Shown here one piece after another: positions 31,481-38,850 of a stretch of DNA of 38,850 nt. The notes beneath the pieces were generated by a model, which saw only the letters and a list, made by a program, of their open reading frames with translations, made no database searches and was not told the origin of the DNA. Where the stretch lies: positions 1 through 38,850 of the forward strand of contig JAJTFY010000033.1 in the NCBI GenBank assembly GCA_021299175.1, given 5' to 3'. A program made the translations under genes and the position numbers. How positions within the stretch are numbered: position 1 is the stretch's first letter; each line of letters opens with the position of its first letter. The DNA is from Chitinophagaceae bacterium. Lineage in GTDB: Bacteria > Bacteroidota > Bacteroidia > Chitinophagales > Chitinophagaceae.

Positions 31481-33057
31481 TGATGCACAAACAAGGAACG
31501 TCCATCCTGATTTTTTTCCTCTGCTGCTTGATGCAAAAAATACAGGCACAGGAAAAAACTACCGACAGCATTGCCCCTCCAGTTGACAGTAGCAGATTCA
31601 TTCAAATTATCAAAGCGGATGTATTCAGAAGGGTCAAGCAGGATTCAACAGGAGACCTTAATCTTCTGATTGGAAATGTGGTGATGAAGCAAGACAATAC
31701 CCTTTTCTATTGTGACAGTGCTGCACAAAATGTCAAGCTGAATCAGCTTGAAGCTTTCGGAAATATCCATATCAACGATGCAGACAGTGTTCATACCTAT
31801 TCGCAATACCTCAAATACAAAGGGGATACAAGAATCGCGGAGCTGAAAAAAAAGGTAAAGCTTACCGATGGAAAAGGTGTGCTGACCACCGAAGCCCTGG
31901 AATATGATGTGAATGCCAAAATTGGCACTTATCTCAATGGAGGCAAGGTTGTCAATGGAGAATCTGTGTTGACGAGCAAAGAAGGCTTTTATTATACCGA
32001 TACACGAGAGGTCTATTTTCAGAAAAATGTCAAGCTGGTGGATCCAGAGTACACCATGACAACAGATACATTGCTGTACAATGTCAACTCTGAAGTGGCC
32101 AGCTTCGTTGCAGCAACGACCATCAACGATGGAAGGTCCAGGATCCGCACTAGGGAGGGTTTTTATGATCTCAAACAAGGAAAGGCAAGTTTTACAAAAA
32201 GGCCGATCATCGATGACAGCGTCCAAACCGTGATTGCAGACAAAATTGATTACGATAAAAAATCATCCTCTGGGCTGGCAGATGGAAATGTTTTTTACAG
32301 GGACTCATCCCAGGGAATTTCCATGCTGGCGGGTACTGCAGCATTCAACAATGAATACAAGACCATCAATGCCTGGAAGCGTCCCATGATGGTGTTTAAA
32401 CAAGATAATGATTCACTTTTCATTGCAGCCGATACACTCTACTCTGCCTATCTCAAAAAAGATACTGCTAATAAAATCAACAGTGACACCATCCGATTTT
32501 TCAAGGCCTATCACCATGTAAAAATATTTTCAGATTCACTGCAAGGAAAATCTGATAGCCTCTACTACTCTGGACTCGATTCTGTTTTTCGCTTCTATGT
32601 TGATCCAGTGTTGTGGGCACAAGGCAGTCAGATTTCAGGAGATACGCTTTATCTTTTCACGAAGAACAAAAAAGCAGACAGGTTCCAAGCCAATGAGAAT
32701 GCATTTACTGTCAACCGCACGCCCGAAGGTCTTTTTAACCAACTAAGGGGGAACAACATGATCGGACAATTTATGGATGGCGAAATCGATCAGTTCAAAA
32801 CCAAAGGCAACAGTGAGAGTTTGTATTATTTACAAGACCAAGACAGCTCCTATGTAGGCATGACCTATTCCATGGCAGATGCGATTGTCATGAAATTCAT
32901 CAAGAAAGAATTGAAAAGGGTGACATGGATCAATGGTGTCACAGGCACCACATATCCCATCAATGAAATCCCGGAAGACAAAAAAGAATTGCGGGGGTTC
33001 AAATGGCTGGAAGCTTTGCGACCAAAATCAGTAGCAGATCTCATTTCAATTAAATAA
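31480..33057 (+). CDS. OstA/LptA-like periplasmic protein
   Basis: 525 residues with signal peptide (MMHKQGTSILIFFLCCLMQKIQAQ). The body is a long run of beta-jellyroll repeats of the OstA/LptA type: LIGNVVMKQDNTLFYCDSA, AFGNIHINDADSVHTYSQYL, KLTDGKGVLTTEALEYDV, KLVDPEYTMTTDTLLYNV. Such repeats form the LPS bridge between inner and outer membranes. It is much longer than E. coli LptA (about 185 residues), so it may combine several bridge units; its role as LptA is inferred from fold and neighbours (lptD across the way). Translation is coupled to the MCE gene by TAATG. Confidence 0.85.
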   Translation: MMHKQGTSILIFFLCCLMQKIQAQEKTTDSIAPPVDSSRFIQIIKADVFRRVKQDSTGDLNLLIGNVVMKQDNTLFYCDSAAQNVKLNQLEAFGNIHINDADSVHTYSQYLKYKGDTRIAELKKKVKLTDGKGVLTTEALEYDVNAKIGTYLNGGKVVNGESVLTSKEGFYYTDTREVYFQKNVKLVDPEYTMTTDTLLYNVNSEVASFVAATTINDGRSRIRTREGFYDLKQGKASFTKRPIIDDSVQTVIADKIDYDKKSSSGLADGNVFYRDSSQGISMLAGTAAFNNEYKTINAWKRPMMVFKQDNDSLFIAADTLYSAYLKKDTANKINSDTIRFFKAYHHVKIFSDSLQGKSDSLYYSGLDSVFRFYVDPVLWAQGSQISGDTLYLFTKNKKADRFQANENAFTVNRTPEGLFNQLRGNNMIGQFMDGEIDQFKTKGNSESLYYLQDQDSSYVGMTYSMADAIVMKFIKKELKRVTWINGVTGTTYPINEIPEDKKELRGFKWLEALRPKSVADLISIK

Positions 33058-33061
33058 CCTT

Positions 33062-34324
33062 ATGTTAATTACCATTTTCATCATCGGCTATCTGGCCATC
33101 GCTTTTGAGCACCAGATCAAACTCAACAAAGCCTCCAGTGCATTGCTCACCGGTGTAATCTGCTGGACAATTTACGTCTTCAGCGGTGTTGCACACGAAA
33201 AGGTTCACCACGATTTGTTAGAACACATGGGCGAGATATCCGGCATTTTGTTTTTCCTGTTGGGTGCCATGACGATTGTTGAGCTGATTGATGCACACGA
33301 TGGCTTTGACCTCATTTCTTCAAGCATCAAGGCAACAAACAAAAAACGTTTGCTATGGATTATTGCTATACTTGCGTTTTTTCTTTCTGCGGTGCTGGAC
33401 AACCTTACCACTACAATAGTATTGATTTCACTTACATCAAAAATTGTGCATGATAACAAAGACAGGTTGATCTTCGCTGCCATGATTGTCATTGCAGCCA
33501 ACGCAGGTGGCGCCTGGTCGCCGATCGGAGATGTTACCACCACCATGCTTTGGATTGGTGGACAAATTTCTGCCACTGAAATCATGCGAACTGTATTCAT
33601 CCCCAGTATTGTTTCTGTGATCATCCCATTGTTTGCCTTGGGTTTCAGCTTGAAAGGAAATGTTGTCTTAAATGAAAAAGACGATCACCCTGATCAAATC
33701 ATTGGCATAAAAACACGGAACCTTGTTTTATTCGTGGGATTGGCTTCTCTCCTGTTTGTACCTGCCTTCAAAACCCTCACTGGACTTCCTCCTTTTATGG
33801 GCATGCTTTTTTCATTGGGCATGATGTGGTTGATTACCGAATTCATACACAGTGGGAAGGACATGATAGACAAGGACAACCTATCTGTCAATCATGCCAT
33901 CAGGAAAATTGATACGCCCAGCATCTTGTTCTTCCTGGGGATATTGATCAGTGTGGCTGCTTTACAATCAGCAGGAGTTTTGACAGATGTCGCTGCCAAA
34001 CTAAATGAAGTGATTGGCAATCAAAAATTGGTAGTGGTTTGTCTTGGAGTGCTTTCAGCAATCATTGACAATGTTCCCCTAGTTGCCGCAACACAGGGAA
34101 TGTATAGCCTGATAGAGTTCCCCAAAGACCATCCTTTTTGGCTCTTTATCGCATATTGCACCGGAACGGGGGGAAGCATATTGATCATCGGATCTGCGGC
34201 GGGTGTAGCAGCCATGGGACTGACCAAGATCGAATTCTTCTGGTATATCAAAAAAATCAGTCTATGGGCTTTGTTGGGCTACCTGTCAGGTGCATTGGTA
34301 TTCATTGCCATGAACTGGCGTTAA
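33062..34324 (+). CDS. nhaD: NhaD-type Na+/H+ antiporter
   Basis: Inner-membrane sodium/proton antiporter of the ion-transporter superfamily; 420 residues with about eleven hydrophobic segments. The paired motifs with membrane-buried Asp-Asn are AVLDNLTTTIVLIS in the first half and AIIDNVPLVAA in the second. NAGGAWSPIGDVTTTMLW is the NhaD hallmark, and GTGGSILIIGSAAGVAAMG near the C-terminus agrees. It begins four bases after the OstA-like gene and converges on trxB with 18 bases between stops. Confidence 0.92.
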   Translation: MLITIFIIGYLAIAFEHQIKLNKASSALLTGVICWTIYVFSGVAHEKVHHDLLEHMGEISGILFFLLGAMTIVELIDAHDGFDLISSSIKATNKKRLLWIIAILAFFLSAVLDNLTTTIVLISLTSKIVHDNKDRLIFAAMIVIAANAGGAWSPIGDVTTTMLWIGGQISATEIMRTVFIPSIVSVIIPLFALGFSLKGNVVLNEKDDHPDQIIGIKTRNLVLFVGLASLLFVPAFKTLTGLPPFMGMLFSLGMMWLITEFIHSGKDMIDKDNLSVNHAIRKIDTPSILFFLGILISVAALQSAGVLTDVAAKLNEVIGNQKLVVVCLGVLSAIIDNVPLVAATQGMYSLIEFPKDHPFWLFIAYCTGTGGSILIIGSAAGVAAMGLTKIEFFWYIKKISLWALLGYLSGALVFIAMNWR

Positions 34325-34342
34325 ACCAAGTTTCTTGTGAAA

Positions 34343-35287
34343 TCAATGCCCTTTTGCAGCAAGAAAACGCTCAGCGTCAATGGCTGCCATGCAACCACTT
34401 CCGGCAGCAGTGATGGCTTGTCTGTAATGTTTGTCTTGTACATCACCACAAGCAAAAACGCCTTCGATATTGGTTTTGGATGATCCGGGAATGGTCTTGA
34501 TGTATCCTGCTTCGTCCATGTCCAGGAATTCCTTGAAAATGGATGAATTGGGTTCATGTCCAATGGCCACGAAAAATCCTGAAATTGGAATTTCTTGTTT
34601 ATCTCCCGTTTTGTTGTTAAGGATGCGAACGGCTTCCACTTTTTTATCACCAAGAATTTCATCTGTATCAGTATTCCAATACATTTTGATGTTGGGCGTA
34701 TTCATCACACGGTCCTGCATCACCTTTGAAGCACGCATCTGGTCCTTGCGTATGAACATGTGAACGGTAGTAGCCAATTTGCTGAGGTAATGAGCTTCTT
34801 CTGCTGCAGTATCACCAGCACCAACAATGGCGACTTCCTTTCCCCTGAAAAAGAACCCGTCACAAACAGCACAGGCACTCACACCATATCCATTCAATCT
34901 TTGCTCACTTTCAAGACCCAGCCACTTGGCTGAAGCACCAGTAGCAATGACAACCGTATCTGCATGCATTTCCTTTTCTTCATCAATCCATACCTTGAAG
35001 GGTTGAGAGGAAAAGTCAACTTTTGTTGCCAAACCATAACGGATATCAGCACCCATGCGCTTGGCCTGCTTTTCGAAATCAACCATCATTTCAGGGCCTT
35101 GAATCCCTTCAGGATACCCAGGATAGTTTTCCACCTCAGTCGTGATGGTAAGTTGACCACCAGGCTGAATTCCCTGGTACAAAACTGGATTCAAATTGGC
35201 GCGGGATGCATAAATGGCTGCAGTATATCCTGCAGGGCCAGAGCCTATGATCAAACAACTTACTTTTTCTATGGTGGATGTGCTCAT
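34343..35287 (-). CDS. trxB: Thioredoxin-disulfide reductase
   Basis: NADPH-dependent flavoenzyme that reduces thioredoxin; 314 residues, normal for the low-molecular-weight type. The FAD motif is GSGPAG (15-20), the redox-active cysteines are CAVC (139-142), the NADPH motif is GAGDTA (156-161), and the C-terminal FAD-binding segment is GVFACGDVQDKHYRQAITAAGSG. It is a single-gene unit with a recognisable promoter at 35308-35340. Confidence 0.97.
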   Translation of the reverse strand: MSTSTIEKVSCLIIGSGPAGYTAAIYASRANLNPVLYQGIQPGGQLTITTEVENYPGYPEGIQGPEMMVDFEKQAKRMGADIRYGLATKVDFSSQPFKVWIDEEKEMHADTVVIATGASAKWLGLESEQRLNGYGVSACAVCDGFFFRGKEVAIVGAGDTAAEEAHYLSKLATTVHMFIRKDQMRASKVMQDRVMNTPNIKMYWNTDTDEILGDKKVEAVRILNNKTGDKQEIPISGFFVAIGHEPNSSIFKEFLDMDEAGYIKTIPGSSKTNIEGVFACGDVQDKHYRQAITAAGSGCMAAIDAERFLAAKGH

Positions 35288-35307
35288 CTTGTATATTTTA
35301 CTGTCTG

Positions 35308-35340
35308 CAAAAATAAAGTTTAAGGACTAGAGTTCGTCAA
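35308..35340 (-). promoter_or_regulatory. Promoter of trxB
   Basis: On the minus strand TTG (35338-35340) precedes TATTTTTG (35308-35315) by 22 bases, within the range seen for Bacteroidota promoters. The leader would be about 15 bases. Confidence 0.55.
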
Positions 35341-35391
35341 TTAAGGACGATTATTTGTCCAAAGGGTTAAAAGTGTAATGCAAAAGCAATT

Positions 35392-36264
35392 TTAACGTGG
35401 AATGATGATGGTCCTGTACTGACAACCGTATCCACCAAAATATCCGAGGGCATCATTGTTCATGTTGGAAAGGATGCGGATGGGGCTGGAAAATGGATTG
35501 CCTACACTCTGGAAGTTGAATTCACTGGTCCTCCAAAAATCGTAGGTCTGTTTATCGATGTTACAGACCTTGATCATGACCGTATCACCTCTTTTAAAAT
35601 AGGATGTGCTGTCTGAAAACTGCGTATTCTTATCGAATCCTTTGTCTACCGGGATGGTGTATTGTTGCCCATCAATCACCTGGTCATCAAATACGCTGTT
35701 GAATCCCGGGAAAAAAGGTTGCTGACCAACCTTGGTAAAAAAACGGATATAATCACCAAGCCCCGGCCTGTCTGTTGCCCTGATCACAACCTTGACACGA
35801 TTGCTGTCTTTTGCCAACGGAACTTTTTCCCACCAAAGAGAATCAATTTTTCGTGTGGTTTCAGGAATGGTGGTTGTTGCATTGTATGTCTTTCCCTCTG
35901 CCTCAACAATCATGCTATAGGAAGACTTAAGTTTTCCCAGAAAATTCATAGAAAGACCGGAGGTCGTGTAAAAATAAATTTTAGTGCCCGTACTGTTTTT
36001 GATGGAATCCTCTTTCAACAAAACCTCAGTTGAACCATCCGAGATGCGTATTCTTGCATTGTGAACAAAAGAAGAGGAAAGGACTGATGCATCAATCTTG
36101 CTGAAATAATCAAGGCTTTTGGAGAGGAAAACCATGGGTGGCCGTCCATTTCCAATGGTGGCATCTACCACCAACCGGGTTAGGCTGGGATCCAGTTGAA
36201 TATCGATGTCTTTTTCGCAACTTGCGATCGTCAAACACAACAATACCATTAGAAAATACCTCAT
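35392..36264 (-). CDS. DUF4249 family lipoprotein
   Basis: Bacteroidota surface or periplasmic lipoprotein; 290 residues from the ATG at 36262-36264. Signal and lipobox are MRYFLMVLLCLTIASC with lipidated Cys16; the upstream in-frame start at 36285 would add seven residues before the signal. The body is beta-rich, starting DIDIQLDPSLTRLVVDATI, with a final YGCQYRTIIIPR as in DUF4249. Members often pair with a TonB receptor, but none is adjacent here. Function unknown. Confidence 0.8.
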   Translation of the reverse strand: MRYFLMVLLCLTIASCEKDIDIQLDPSLTRLVVDATIGNGRPPMVFLSKSLDYFSKIDASVLSSSFVHNARIRISDGSTEVLLKEDSIKNSTGTKIYFYTTSGLSMNFLGKLKSSYSMIVEAEGKTYNATTTIPETTRKIDSLWWEKVPLAKDSNRVKVVIRATDRPGLGDYIRFFTKVGQQPFFPGFNSVFDDQVIDGQQYTIPVDKGFDKNTQFSDSTSYFKRGDTVMIKVCNIDKQTYDFWRTSEFNFQSVGNPFSSPIRILSNMNNDALGYFGGYGCQYRTIIIPR

Positions 36265-36296
36265 GACAAACAAACAATAAACCAAGAGAAGAGTTC

Positions 36297-36322
36297 AAAA
36301 AAAAGCCCCGCAATTGCGGGGC
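36297..36322 (-). terminator. Rho-independent terminator of rpoD
   Basis: GCCCCGCAATTGCGGGGC (36305-36322) is a perfect palindrome followed on the minus strand by eight T. It lies 13 bases after the rpoD stop, a textbook intrinsic terminator. Confidence 0.95.
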
Positions 36323-36335
36323 TGTAAACTGCTTA

Positions 36336-37069
36336 TTAACCTAAATATGCTTTCAGCGCATTGCTGTAACGGGCTTTTTGAAGGCGTTTGATCGCCCTTT
36401 CTTTGATTTGGCGGATCCTTTCTTTGGTAAGATCATATTTCTGACCAATTTGCTCAATGGTTACTCCATTTTCGCCATCCAATCCAAAATATGCATTTAC
36501 AATCTCTGCTTCGCGTGGACTCAATGACTTGAGTACACGGCGGATCTCAGCACGAAGGGAGTCCTTCATAACATCATCATCCGTATCATCACCACCTTGC
36601 AAAAGATCACCCATGGCTACATCTTCAGCTTCATGTACCGGAGCATCCAATGATGTATGACGTGTGTTGCTTTGGAAAATATTGTTGATTTCGGTTTCGC
36701 TCATTTCCAAAATATCTGCGAGCTCTTCAGTTGAAGGCTCACGTTCATGCTCCTGCTCAAATGCCATGTAAGCTTTGTTGGCCTTGTTGTAGGTGCCAAT
36801 TTTGTTTTGTGGAAGACGAACCAGACGGCCTTGTTCAGCCAATGCCTGAAGAATAGACTGACGAATCCACCATACTGCATAAGAGATGAATTTGAAACCT
36901 TTTGTTTCATCAAACCTTTGTGCAGCCTTTATCAAACCCAGGTTACCTTCATTGATGAGGTCACTTCCTCCGGCGTAATCATCGATATTTTAGAGATTTC
37001 CTGAAGATACTTCTCAACCGCCTGTGAGTCGCGGTTGGTGATCTGTGTAGCTATTTTTAATTGCCTCAT
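36336..37069 (-). pseudogene. rpoD: Housekeeping sigma factor with an internal deletion and frame change
   Basis: Primary sigma factor of the short Bacteroidota type. The start ATG 37067-37069 (MRQLKIATQITNRDSQ) through SMITPEE is normal. At about 36965 the sequence jumps to SDLINEGNLGLIKAAQRF in another frame. Family members have about 40 residues between these points (EVxLARRIREGD...LRFVVSVAKQYQNQGL), covering the end of region 1.2 and region 2.1 and including core-binding residues. Past the break the protein is intact: region 2.3-2.4 (FKFISYAVWWIRQSI), region 3, and region 4 with LSPREAEIVNAYFGL and the helix-turn-helix VTIEQIGQKYDLTKERIRQI. The first frame ends at TGA 36932-36934. An essential gene cannot be lost, so a second copy, mixed population or assembly artefact is likely. 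Confidence 0.85.
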
Positions 37070-37106
37070 GGTAGAAATTGGGTCTGTCCTTTTAAGACGG
37101 GTGAGG

Positions 37107-37130
37107 GTTCTTGGCAAGTTGCCAAGGAAC
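37107..37130 (-). promoter_or_regulatory. Inverted repeat in the rpoD leader
   Basis: CTTGGCAAGTTGCCAAG (37110-37126) is a perfect inverted repeat around one base; GTTC/GAAC extend it to 37107-37130 with one bulged base. If the -7 element at 37163-37170 is used, it lies in the rpoD leader about 40 bases before the ATG. On the plus strand it is followed by TATTATTTTTT, so it could instead stop antisense transcription. Confidence 0.4.
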
Positions 37131-37162
37131 TATTATTTTTTCAATGGTTAAGATGCTAAATG

Positions 37163-37170
37163 CAAAATTA
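37163..37170 (-). promoter_or_regulatory. Candidate -7 element (TAATTTTG) for rpoD
   Basis: TAATTTTG on the minus strand matches TAnnTTTG, about 93 bases before the rpoD ATG. A TTTG lies only 14 bases upstream, shorter than the usual 17-23 spacing. Confidence 0.35.
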
Positions 37171-37287
37171 AAATTCATTTTCCACAAATCATAGGTATTC
37201 AACAAAAAATCCCTTTTTTTTATGAAAATCAATTAAATATGTTGATCAAAAGTTGAAAACAATCGGATTTAACCCGTTTTGTTGAAT

Positions 37288-37295
37288 TAATTTTG
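37288..37295 (+). promoter_or_regulatory. Candidate -7 element (TAATTTTG) for ltaE-pgi
   Basis: TAATTTTG matches TAnnTTTG but ends only four bases before the ltaE ATG at 37300, which predicts a leaderless or nearly leaderless mRNA. The -33 region is not clear. Confidence 0.35.
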
Positions 37296-37299
37296 CAGG

Positions 37300-38322
37300 A
37301 TGACCATTGATTTAAGATCTGATACAGTCACCAAGCCCTCAAAAGCAATGCTTGAGGCGATGCATCAGGCTCCTGTTGGGGACGATGTTTTTCAGGAAGA
37401 CCCTTCCATCAATGCACTGGAATCATTTGCTGCATCAATGTTTGGAAAGGAAAAAGCCCTTTTTTGCCCCAGCGGCACCATGACCAACCAAATTGCCATC
37501 AGGTGTCATACAAACCCTGGAGACGAGGTCATTTGTGATGAACTATCGCATGTTTATCAATACGAAGGGGGCGGCATAGCCTCCAACTCAGGTGCATCGG
37601 TAAAATTGTTGCAAGGTGACCGCGGCAGGATCAACGCCTCCATGGTGGAAGCATCCATTCACAATCCAGATGATATCCATAAGCCGCTATCGCGGTTGGT
37701 TGTTTTGGAGAATACTGCCAATCGGGGGGGCGGAAGTTGCTATGCATTCAGTGATATACTAGAAATTGGCAAGGTAACCAGACAACATGGCCTTTCCTTT
37801 CATATTGATGGGGCAAGATTATTCAATGCATTGGTTGCCAAAGGAGAAACAGCACTGCAATATGGTCAGGCGTTTGATACGATTTCCATTTGTCTGAGCA
37901 AGGGATTGGGCGCACCGGTTGGCAGTCTCCTGCTAGGAGATGCCGATTTCATCAAAAAAGCCAGGCGCATCAGAAAAGTATTTGGAGGGGGCATGCGGCA
38001 GGCTGGAAGTTTGGCTGCGGCAGGATTGTTTGCAATGCAAAACAATATAGAACGGCTCAGCACAGACCATGCACATGCCAAGGCCATCGAGGGAATGCTG
38101 AAGGAAAAATCCTTTGTAAAAGAAGTTGTGCCCGTTGAAACAAATATTGTGATTGCAGAATGCATGCCTGATTTTAACCTTTCCCATTTTATCTCCAATA
38201 TGAATGATAAAGGGGTATTGTTTTTTGCGATCTCCCCTACCCGTTTCAGGATGGTTACCCACCTGGATATCAATGCCAGCATGATCAACCAATTACAAGA
38301 CATCTTAAAAAATATTGACTAA
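37300..38322 (+). CDS. ltaE: Low-specificity L-threonine aldolase
   Basis: PLP enzyme splitting L-threonine or allo-threonine to glycine and acetaldehyde; 340 residues. Motifs are the start [33 protein letters not shown] (PLP phosphate region), [11 protein letters not shown] with the PLP-binding Asp170 and Arg173, and [12 protein letters not shown] with the Schiff-base Lys201. The stop shares one base with the pgi start (TAATG), so the two are coupled. Confidence 0.94.
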   Translation: MTIDLRSDTVTKPSKAMLEAMHQAPVGDDVFQEDPSINALESFAASMFGKEKALFCPSGTMTNQIAIRCHTNPGDEVICDELSHVYQYEGGGIASNSGASVKLLQGDRGRINASMVEASIHNPDDIHKPLSRLVVLENTANRGGGSCYAFSDILEIGKVTRQHGLSFHIDGARLFNALVAKGETALQYGQAFDTISICLSKGLGAPVGSLLLGDADFIKKARRIRKVFGGGMRQAGSLAAAGLFAMQNNIERLSTDHAHAKAIEGMLKEKSFVKEVVPVETNIVIAECMPDFNLSHFISNMNDKGVLFFAISPTRFRMVTHLDINASMINQLQDILKNID

Positions 38323-38850
38323 TGTCCTTTCCTACTATCAACCCTAAAGGAACAGCGGCCTGGAAAAAGCTTGAAACTCATGCTCAACAAATGAAGCAGG
38401 TGCACATGCGTGATCTATTCAGCAATGACCCTTCTCGCTTTGACGCATTTTCACAAACAGAAGGCAACTTGCTTTTTGATTATTCAAAAAACATCATCAA
38501 CACTGAAACATTGGCGTTGTTGAATGAACTTGCCCATGAAACAGGACTGAATGAAGCCATCAATGCCATGTTTGGCGGCGAAAGAATAAATAGGACAGAA
38601 AACAGGGCAGTATTGCATACAGCATTGCGGAATTTCTCCGGCGAACCGGTGATGACAGATGGCGAGGATGTGATGCCCAAGGTTTCAGCCGTTCTCTCCC
38701 AAATGAAAGAAATCTGCAGAAAGATCCATTCTGGTGAATGGAAAGGATACACAGGAAAGCCCATCCGCCAGGTTGTCAACATTGGCATCGGAGGAAGCGA
38801 CCTGGGCCCAGTCATGGTAACAGAAGCCTTGAACCCTTATTGGATTGAAG
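38322..38850 (+). CDS. pgi: Glucose-6-phosphate isomerase (3' end cut off by the window edge)
   Basis: Interconverts glucose-6-phosphate and fructose-6-phosphate in glycolysis. The first 176 residues are visible ([20 protein letters not shown] onward). The family start pattern [21 protein letters not shown] and the segment [18 protein letters not shown] are typical. The phosphosugar-binding loop [11 protein letters not shown] lies near the end. Start ATG 38322-38324 overlaps the ltaE stop. The remaining two-thirds is outside the window. Confidence 0.95.
   Translation, partial: MSFPTINPKGTAAWKKLETHAQQMKQVHMRDLFSNDPSRFDAFSQTEGNLLFDYSKNIINTETLALLNELAHETGLNEAINAMFGGERINRTENRAVLHTALRNFSGEPVMTDGEDVMPKVSAVLSQMKEICRKIHSGEWKGYTGKPIRQVVNIGIGGSDLGPVMVTEALNPYWIE

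Noticed and set aside
36264-36285. Upstream start of the DUF4249 lipoprotein (adds seven residues)
   Set aside because: The residues MVYCLFV precede a complete lipoprotein signal that starts at MRYFLMVLLC; the downstream ATG is the better start.
36305-36322. Perfect 18-base GC-rich palindrome considered as a protein-binding site
   Set aside because: The eight-T run directly after it on the minus strand, just past the rpoD stop, makes it an intrinsic terminator.
1-38850. CRISPR arrays, rRNA genes, insertion sequences, prophage genes
   Set aside because: No regularly spaced repeats, rRNA-like sequence or transposase/phage proteins were recognised on either strand.

Overview
The window looks like a chromosomal piece of a Bacteroidota genome, most likely order Chitinophagales (Chitinophagaceae-like). 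The evidence is a SusC/SusD pair, DUF3822 and DUF4249 family proteins, an OstA/LptD/MCE envelope cluster, a short housekeeping sigma factor with the MRQLKIATQITNRDSQ N-terminus, and several promoters of the Bacteroidota type (TTG, about 19-22 bases, then TAnnTTTG). The family assignment is an inference. Genes are dense and no gap exceeds 300 bases.

Layout. 1-4478 (minus) is a tightly overlapping operon: DUF3822, rsmD, 5-formyl-THF cyclo-ligase, lpxK and rnr, with rnr running off the left edge. 4572-5921 is a divergent MATE exporter. 5920-8606 (minus) is thrS-infC, ended by a terminator and lacking the usual rpmI-rplT. 8763-9785 is a secreted-type hypothetical. 9789-12161 (minus) is a TonB-dependent receptor sharing an overlapping divergent promoter region with an ABC-F ATPase (12223-14181). 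14219-16466 is a two-gene FAD sugar or polyol dehydrogenase (subunit 3 plus GMC catalytic subunit). 16523-24977 (all minus) holds a periplasmic TIM-barrel protein, a DUF819 permease, a periplasmic M20 amidohydrolase and SusD/SusC. 25211-25284 is tRNA-Arg(TCT). 25349-26709 is a damaged ung followed by plsC. 26736-33057 is an outer-membrane/lipid-transport locus: lptD facing an amidase, an MCE protein and an OstA-like protein. It is followed by nhaD, trxB, a DUF4249 lipoprotein, a damaged rpoD, ltaE and the start of pgi.

Main discovery. A 42-base copy of the 3' part of the tRNA-Arg gene (38 of 42 bases identical) lies in the same orientation at 17454-17495, directly after the stop of the DUF819 gene. 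With the intact tRNA at 25211-25284 it bounds about 7.7 kb holding a complete apparent uptake path: SusC/SusD, periplasmic hydrolase, inner-membrane permease. This is the footprint expected of insertion at a tRNA 3' end, but no integrase is present. A weaker third tRNA-like piece near 16484 hints at an earlier, nested insertion that brought the TIM-barrel gene.

Integrity. Two conserved housekeeping genes, rpoD and ung, each lack a short internal segment and change frame at that point, and RsmD has Gly where the catalytic motif normally has Asp. Since rpoD is essential, an assembly or library artefact must be excluded before these are read as biology.
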